Source of the DNA: Lineus longissimus
Taxonomy: Eukaryota > Nemertea > Pilidiophora > Heteronemertea > Lineidae
DNA: 64,000 bases
Reading direction: 5' to 3'
Assembly: GCF_910592395.1 (NCBI RefSeq)
Contig: NC_088312.1
Coordinates: 682,001-746,000, forward strand
Part shown: positions 57,393 to 64,000 of the stretch, in pieces
Position numbering within the stretch: position 1 is the stretch's first letter
Layout of the letters: each line of letters opens with the position of its first letter
Position numbers and translations under genes: made by a program
The notes under the pieces: model-generated
The model's database searches: none
What the model was told of the DNA's origin: nothing
What the model saw: the letters and a program-made list of their open reading frames with translations, nothing else

Positions 57393-59479
57393 GCTGTCCT
57401 GATTTGGTGGTACAAGCACTTCCTTGGGGGACTGAGCCCGAACAGTAGACTTTCCACAACCCAGTTTGGTCTGAAATAAATATGCAATCTAACATTATTG
57501 ATTTGTGTACAGCTATCCAGATTTTCCATAATAATTTGTGCAGTGATTACAAGAGTGAATGTAATCCACTATCCAGGTGTATAAATGGGTACCAGTCAGA
57601 AGTGCTCAGGTTCTACATCATATAGCGCTGATTGAGCAGCCAGCTCATGCGAGTTTATGAAAAGGTTTCAGGACATACCAGGGTCAAGTGTGAAGTCACG
57701 TGGTTGACCTTTCTACTGATATCGGACAATAAAACCACAACATTAATTCTCTGGGGACTGCTTCTACAAGTATGATGTGGAAGTCCACCCCTAGTCCCAC
57801 TACAAAACATCCAACAACAACCTGCAAAACATGTCTAAGAGAGCAAAATAATGTAAATGAATTAGACTCAAAAATATTTCATGCGTTAGACAACACTGGG
57901 TCAATTGCTACCAGGTACAATCTACCAGTTACACCAAAACATTCACGCAGACAATTGTACTTACAACTTATCCTAACAAAACAGTCAAATAATAAGTGTT
58001 ACTTTCGGGAAACACAACAGTTGTATACACCTTTCCAGAAATGGGGCGCTGAGTGTCCGAAATAGTGATGTCATAAGGGGAAACTAGGCCTTATGGTGGA
58101 GGGACAAAGGAGATAGTCATGGTTGACCAACACACTTGAATGCCTTTAATGACGGACGAGGGGGAAAAAGTTAGTTCCAATGCAAGCCACCAATTTCGGG
58201 AAGCATGTATACCTTTCACATAATCAGCATCATTCTAATGAAGTTTACTCGATGCACATGCCCAGCACTGCCATTCTATCATGGGAAAACAGGATAATCA
58301 ATACTGGTTGATTAGCGGCTGACCAGGTGGACCAGGCAGCAAAACATATTGAACTTTTATGCTATTTATGTTATCACCATTCACAATATCACTAATGTGA
58401 ACTTTGCAAATTGATTTACACTGGAGTTGGCACATCACTGATCTCAATATTCATGACCGATTAATGGGCCATGTCATGTCGTGAATTCACAGATTTCAGT
58501 CCACCTCAAGATACCATTTTCACCCCTCTCAGCCTCAGTGACCTGCAGCAATGCAGCCTTGACGACCACAGAATATTTAGAGTATCAACATGAAATGAAA
58601 GCCATTTTTGCCCAGGACCAGGACGAAATGAGAGCTCCATTTTGGTTCACCCTGTAGTCTGTGAACTGAACTGTTACATGTATGATGTACTGTCTTTGAC
58701 ATTTTTACTATTCCACCTTTACTCACCCAGATCCTCGAGTAAAGCGGTAGCTGTCTTTGACCTTGGTAAATCGTGCCTTGTTCTGGTTAGAGAAATGATA
58801 GTTTTTCCGGCTGAATCACACAGATAATGTTGATTTATTGAGTGGGAAACCCCAATGTTTACAAAACAATCAGCACATGTAGCTCACACAACGCCAAGTG
58901 TAAACTTTGGCACATATTCCCCAAGAGCCGTGAAGACAGCCTGCTTATAAAAGTAATGTTCGACATGATTACAACTTTACTTTAGGCAATTTATTTGGGG
59001 CATTATTACTTAAATATTACTATCTGATGCATTTTTGGTTAGGTGATGAGTGGTAATGAGTAACATGTAAAGAGCAAGCTCTAGTGAACTCACACAACTG
59101 TTTGACATGGGGAGCCCCCAAACCTCCGTCCTTCTGACATATTTAGCCAGTACATTGGGGGATGAGTCCCCCAAACCCCCTCCCCCGTTCTCTGAAAGTG
59201 ACAGGTTTTAGCCAGTACATTGGGGGGAAGGCCCCTTAACCCCGGCCCCCATTGGACTCTAAAAATAGAATTCCTTGAAGACGCTGAACCATAAGGCCCC
59301 ATAAAGAAGTAGTCCCCGCCCGCATACTAATGCTGACTTTATTATAGCCTACCTTTTAAGGCACTATGGCAAACTTCCATCTCCAATCACATCAGCGCGG
59401 TATGTTGGATCAAACACCCGCATAGGGTCTCCTAATTATCATGATCATTATACATTATAAAATAATAACATGTAGCCTT

Positions 59480-60000
59480 CTTTTCGGTGAAACCGAGACT
59501 GAATTATTCACATTGTGAATTCAACTGTGTTCATTTCGCAGTAAATTCATTAGCTGCCAATGTATGCCTTAGAGGGGGCAGAATGGCACTGTTTAAACAA
59601 GAAGTCTCACCAACAGCCTCAAAGAATATTGGATGGAACGTCACTGTACTGGGTCCCAGTAATAAATATTGCCATAAAGACATATGATATTGTTCTGGGA
59701 CTTCTGTAAGATTAGTTTTCTCCGCCAAACCCAAGACTGAAGAATTAACACCTTGTGTTTAACCTGCTTTCATTTCGCAGTCAATTCATTAGTTACCAAC
59801 GTATGCCTTAGAGGGGGCAGAATGGTACTGTTTAGACAAGAAGCCTCTCCAACAGCCTCAAAGAATATTGGATAGAACGTCACTGTACTGGGTCCCAGTA
59901 ATAAATATTGCCATAAAGACATATGATATTGTTCTGGGACTTATGTAAGATTAGTTCTCTCCGCCAAACCCAAGACTGAAGAATAAACACCTTGTGCTTA
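59480..60000. repeat. ~241-bp direct duplication with a partial third unit
   Basis: TTAGAGGGGGCAGAATGG occurs at about 59568 and 59809, and GGGTCCCAGTAATAAATATT follows in both. The start of a third unit (CTCCGCCAAACCCAAGACTG) is at about 59957. It lies in CYB5R4 intron 1. Confidence 0.85.
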
Positions 60001-60093
60001 AAGGCTAACAAATGCAAACACTTCCAAATGGACCCCCTACAAGAGAAGAGTGGCTCTTCTTCTCTCCGACTTTGACACCCTTCTGCGAACATA

Positions 60094-60297
60094 TCAATAG
60101 ATCAGCCAGCGGTCCTTGGTGTCGCCGTGTGGGTAACGTCCAGTGAAATTGTTTGCAAAGGTCAGGGAACCACGATCTGACATCCATAACCAGCGTATCC
60201 CCTTTTCATGCCAGTTATAGTCGGGTGCTACACCACAGTCGGGATAGTGGCCGCCAAATGTATGGTTGTTGAATTTAAAACTGTTAAAACTGTTCAC
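60094..60297 (-). other. 67-codon open frame of protein-like composition, unrecognised
   Basis: The translation is rich in aromatic and Gly residues (GGHYPDCGVAPDYNWHEKG, then IRWLWMSDRGS and a terminal DRWLIY) and looks like a folded-domain fragment rather than random sequence. It ends in a stop and lies in the sense orientation of CYB5R4 intron 1. I do not recognise it; it may be a gene remnant, an alternative exon or transposon debris. Confidence 0.25.
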
Positions 60298-60650
60298 GTC
60301 AACTTACATATATTTAGACAAACCTTCATGAATTCAATGGAGATTTCCACAACAGGATAGAACCGAAGTGATGGCATCACGCATATTTAACATGATCACT
60401 TCCATACTTACCATCATGACTTGAACGTGCGCCTTTAGGTTTTTTGAGCAAATGGTATTTGATTAGGGATAGCAATTAAAATTGCCGTTGAACTTGTACA
60501 TGAAGTACAGTGATGTACATACTTCACACATGTCTGACTTGAAATTTCAAACTGCGCAGTTCATTCCCGCCTTGATAGCATGACTATTTCCACAATAAAA
60601 ACCCTTTGAAACCATTCCATACTTTTATCAGGAATAGATATTGTGCTTAC

Positions 60651-60817
60651 CTTCTGCTGCAGCCGTTTTGATTTGTTTCGGAAAATTTGAAGGTATTTTT
60701 ACGTTTGAAATCGGAGAAAGTGTTCCCGCGATGTTCTCCGCAGCTCACACACCAACCGACTGGCGTTCAAATCAACCGCGACCGATCATGACTGCAAAGA
60801 CAATACATTTGACGTCA
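60651..60817 (-). promoter_or_regulatory. Putative CYB5R4 non-coding first exon and CRE-type promoter
   Basis: An ATG-free stretch ends in a good donor (CAGAAG|GTAAGC, exon end 60651) and would splice to the acceptor at 57471. A perfect TGACGTCA palindrome (CRE, bound by CREB/ATF proteins) lies at 60810-60817, upstream of the leader. The leader's 5' boundary is unknown. Promoter use is inferred from position. Confidence 0.4.
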
Positions 60818-61261
60818 CAGCGTTCGGGCACTTATTCTCATCCACCCCTTGAGCCAGGCCGGCTAGCAGTTACCTGCTCGCGTGAGTCTTTTGTTCTGTC
60901 AATGGATCAATATGAGAGGCATTGTCAAAAATATGACAGGCATTGTCAACTAAATGTGGGCTTGGCTTTAGCATACATACTTGTGTACATGTGTACGTTT
61001 GCCCAACTGTGGAAATGCATAACGAAGGTTCCGTAAGCCAAAGGACGATGTAAATACGTTGTGTGAGTTATAATGACAAGGATTTGAGAAGCCCAAATAT
61101 ATCTATAACTGTCATAGGCCTAGTATAAAACTAAAATAGATATATATGTATATAATACCGTCATCGAATGCCAAGAATTTGAATGATAATGATGATAATG
61201 AAAATAATAAACTGAAACATGAATGAATAGATAACAAGATAATGAAGAAAAAAGAGAAAAA

Positions 61262-61335
61262 AAGCGTTGCAGATTCGGCACCGGGAGTCGAACCCGTGAC
61301 CAACATCACCGTGATCAACACACTGAAAAACCTGT
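61262..61335 (-). repeat. tRNA-like SINE head, second type
   Basis: On the minus strand it reads a GGTCACGGGTTCGACTCCCG B-box region preceded by GTGATCACGGTGATG. The same polypurine-rich flank (AACAAGATAA.GAAGAA) precedes it as in the larger repeat just to the right. It does not close into a full tRNA cloverleaf. Confidence 0.4.
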
Positions 61336-61424
61336 AGTAACTGACCGGAGCCCAAAAAACGCCAACAAATATTATAAAACTTGCTCTTAACAGGATTTCA
61401 ACCCACAACAAAATTGAAAACTTT

Positions 61425-62280
61425 GACATCTGTACATGGATGATTAGATAACAAGATAAGGAAGAAGAAAAAGAAAACTGCGGCAGATTCAGCAGGGGTC
61501 GAACCCGTGACCATCCGATCCACAGTCGAACACTCTCCGCGCTGAGCCATCAAGGCTTCCACGCTGTAATGGAGATTTTATGCGCCTTTTATATGCGATA
61601 TGCAAAAGAGCGCGCCACAATTGTGACAAGGTCGCGCATGTGGCAGAGTGATTGACCGAAATAGTTCCAAGTAATCGTATATTTCGATAGTTGTACAGCT
61701 TTTTCACAACATATCGTATCCATATAACTCAGTGATATAAAATATTATGTTTGCAGTTGATTTAAAGTTTAAATTGCCGTTTTTTTTAAAGTTTAAAAAA
61801 TCGGGGTCAGCTGGGTCAGAGTCAATCAATAAATGGCTTTGAAAGTCTCTGGCAGGGTCAAAAGAAATAGTTGTTGGCGCCGATGTTGCAGCGATATGGC
61901 AGATTTCCGCCCCACCCGTGAGATTTGCTCTCGTCACGTCACGAGCATATTGAACTGCTAGTGAAAAGTGCTGAATATGTTGCGGCTACCGCTCTCTCCA
62001 TCATCAACGACGATATGTGCCGGTGCCGGTCGTGCGAGGTCGTTTCAATGAAAAAGACGCACGCCACTGCCGTACCCGTACCTGAGAAAACTTGCCGTTT
62101 TAGGCAGATTTGCGATGATTGAAACAACACATCTACCTCATAGTTCATGTGTTCTCATATGACAAACCCAGTGGACACATAGCCTGAACTAACATGCTGC
62201 GATCGGGAAAACCCTTACACGCACCAATTAGCGCTTGAGCGTGTGACTGACTATTGTAATCGCTTGGCGTTAGAAGTAGG
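61425..62280. repeat. Single full copy of the NOX4-intron repeat
   Basis: It matches the array units at 9307-12735 (tRNA-like head at about 61486-61556, TGTGCCGGTGCCGGTCG core, CAGTGGACACATAG) and then continues with the same terminal flank CCTGAACTAACATGC...GACTGACTATTG as the last array unit. This identifies the flank as part of the element. No transposase or reverse transcriptase is encoded. Confidence 0.8.
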
Positions 62281-62331
62281 AACTAGACATTATTGGACCA
62301 ACAGTAATGTATCATGTGTTGTACTTAACAT

Positions 62332-62418
62332 TTAAAGGGGGACTATGGGCAGGAGCAGAGGGCTCATTTGGCCATCCAGGTCACCCCTTTCACTGGACTG
62401 CCTATAGTCCCCCTTTAA
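62332..62418. mobile_element. 87-bp hairpin MITE-like element
   Basis: The terminal inverted repeats TTAAAGGGGGACTATGGGCAG and CTGCCTATAGTCCCCCTTTAA match at 20 of 21 positions, with a 45-base centre. Similar ends (GCCTATAGTCTCCCTTTAA) occur at 24078-24096. Confidence 0.7.
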
Positions 62419-62680
62419 CGAAAAGTCCCAGGGAGCGAAACGACTTCGATTTGGAGCTAAACCAATGGGGCGAAAAGCCCAGGGAGCGAAACGACCGGAT
62501 AGCATTTGCAAGACTTCTCGGCAATGTCGGCATGAGTTTTTGAACATGTTGAAGGCATTCATGGCATTTGTTGAAAGCTTCACAAACACCGAAGACGTTC
62601 TTCTTATGTGATGCCGACAGTAGCATAGATGCTAACAGTTGCTTTTGTTTGCATTTTCTTGTGAAAACTTTGTAGAATAG

Positions 62681-64000
62681 ATGAATATGAACAAGGCACT
62701 TCACTGTCGTAGCTGCAACCAAATTTTTAGTGGAAAAGGTGTGTGCTTCCGGTCACCCCTCTCGCTCCTGTCATTCATCTTTGTCTTTGAAAGTTTTAGT
62801 CTTTTTACTGATGTCCAACTGACTGAATTTACTGATGTTCTGACTTCAAATCGTAGTAACCAGTTACTCTCTCTTTCAGATGTGAACCAGCAACATGGGT
62901 TGAAGACCCCACTGTTGTTAAAATGTGCTCACACCATCTGTGAGAGCTGCGCAAGGAAGATAGTCAAGATCCAAAAAACTCTTGTCACTTGTCCGACATG
63001 TCAGGTAAATCAAAAGATCTGCTGATTGCAGCTATGGTTGGTATAAACAATGAGTGAACAGAGAGGTTCTGGCTGTGACGAAGAAGGCGTCTAGCATGCC
63101 CTTAGACGTAAAGATAACGAAATACTGCACTGACAGGTAATCTTCCTGCTCAGCGTAATAGTTGAAAACTAGCAGCTTGTGCCTATATACTCCTCGCTCT
63201 GTTTTGCTCTCTGCAGGAGGCGACACCAGTGAAGAATGGAGATGTCAAGACTTTACCACCAGACGTCTATATCATGGGATTATCCATGATAAAAAAGACC
63301 TCCATGGATCAAGCGTAAGATATTTATAGGCCTACGTCAAAACTGAAATTTCACATTTTGTTTAACTTTGAGATGATTCTTCCACCATCTCTCATAATTT
63401 TGTCAGCAGCAGTTGTACTTTGTATTTTTTGAAACAATGTGAAGAACTGCTACCTTCAACTTGATGATGTAAGGAAGGTGGTTTAAATTTCAAATCTTAA
63501 ATGTTTTTTAGGACTATGCTCAAGCTAAAAGCAGCTGGTGTGGTTGTGGCACCCAAGAAGACACCCTCGTCATCTTCTGGGGGTGCTTCTGGTGGCAGAG
63601 GTGATGGAATAGTTCGAGGTGAGCTGACTGCTGTTCATCTCTCGCATTCAGAACCATTATCATGGTCATCAGAATTCAGTTTTGAGGTGGGTGATATGTC
63701 AAACATCCTCCTGATAGTTTGTTTCTCACTCTTATAAGAGTTCCGTCTTCATTTAAAGCAGTATCGACCACCAACTTCAGATCTGGATGGACAGTCCAGT
63801 TGACCAGTACAAAAATTGACCTAGTATTGGGTAACATTTTGACTAAGTACTCGTATGTTTGTTTTAGAGTTGTGTGGAGAATGCTGCTCCAATGAAGCCA
63901 CAGTTGCCTGTCTCAAGTGTGAGTGTAATATGTGTGGACAGTGCTTCGACAAGATTCACCAGGCAAAGATTCTAAGGTCTCACCGGGCTATAGCTTTTAA
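62681..64000 (+). CDS. RING finger / B-box protein, N-terminal part (right edge truncated)
   Basis: Exons are 62681-62738, 62880-63004, 63217-63314, 63512-63618 and 63868 onward, with joining phases and GT-AG introns. The RING is split over exons 1-2: CRSC ... CAHTICESC ... CPTC, a C3HC4 pattern, as in E3 ubiquitin ligases. Exon 3 reads TLPPDVYIMGLSM. Exon 4 is a Ser/Gly-rich linker. Exon 5 starts a B-box-like zinc finger (CGECC ... CLKCECNMCGQC ... HQAK ... H). An in-frame TAG at 62678 precedes the ATG. RING plus B-box is the head of TRIM proteins. The HGLKTPLLLKC spacing also recalls RNF17/Qin-type germline proteins, but the window ends before any coiled coil or Tudor domain, so I do not assign a symbol. 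Confidence 0.75.

Larger units (their letters stand above)
57471..60650. other. CYB5R4 intron 1
   Basis: This separates the putative non-coding leader exon (up to 60651) from the first coding exon (57470-57244). It contains G/C-rich repeated phrases at about 59150-59250 (TTTAGCCAGTACATTGGGG twice), the ~241-bp tandem duplication at 59480-60000, and an unexplained open frame at 60094-60297. Confidence 0.5.

Overview
This is animal nuclear DNA. Genes are split into short exons with GT-AG introns, there are many tandem minisatellites and hairpin-ended or tRNA-derived repeats, and the encoded proteins are bilaterian families. Gene content (a NOX4-type NADPH oxidase, a FAM20-type secretory-pathway kinase, an SLC16 transporter, M60/TCAF-like proteins, CYB5R4 and a RING/B-box protein) suits a marine invertebrate. 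I cannot place it to phylum from the sequence alone. All exon models were built by hand from splice signals, intron phase and remembered family motifs.

Layout. (1) 207-3618, minus strand: 5' part of a divergent FAM20-family kinase, running off the left edge. (2) 3.6-7.8 kb: intergenic, with a few hairpins, tRNA-like pieces and two exon-like minus-strand ORFs I cannot name. (3) 7806-19341, plus: a complete 16-exon NOX4-type NADPH oxidase (565 aa). Its 5-kb first intron carries a four-unit array of an ~830-bp repeat. (4) 21090-49035, plus: a five-exon SLC16-type transporter (655 aa). Its ~20-kb first intron contains two adjacent ~7-kb segments (25060-32542 and 32564-39292). Each segment carries a same-strand two-exon gene for a 707-aa TCAF-like protein with an intact M60 zinc-peptidase motif. 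(5) 50051-60.8 kb, minus: a 16-exon cytochrome b5 reductase 4 gene (535 aa), convergent with the transporter and with a non-coding first exon next to a CRE-type palindrome. (6) 61.2-62.3 kb: a solitary relative of the NOX4-intron repeat. (7) 62681 to the right edge, plus: the start of a RING plus B-box protein.

The genes look like neighbours rather than parts of one pathway. NOX4 and CYB5R4 are both FAD/NAD(P)H haemoproteins of membranes, but nothing in the sequence links them functionally. The most unusual structure is the recently duplicated, apparently catalytic M60 gene pair nested in the transporter intron. Next are the dense intronic minisatellites between 42 and 55.5 kb (41-bp x4, 5-bp x45, 49-bp x5, 62-bp x7-8, 55-bp x28).
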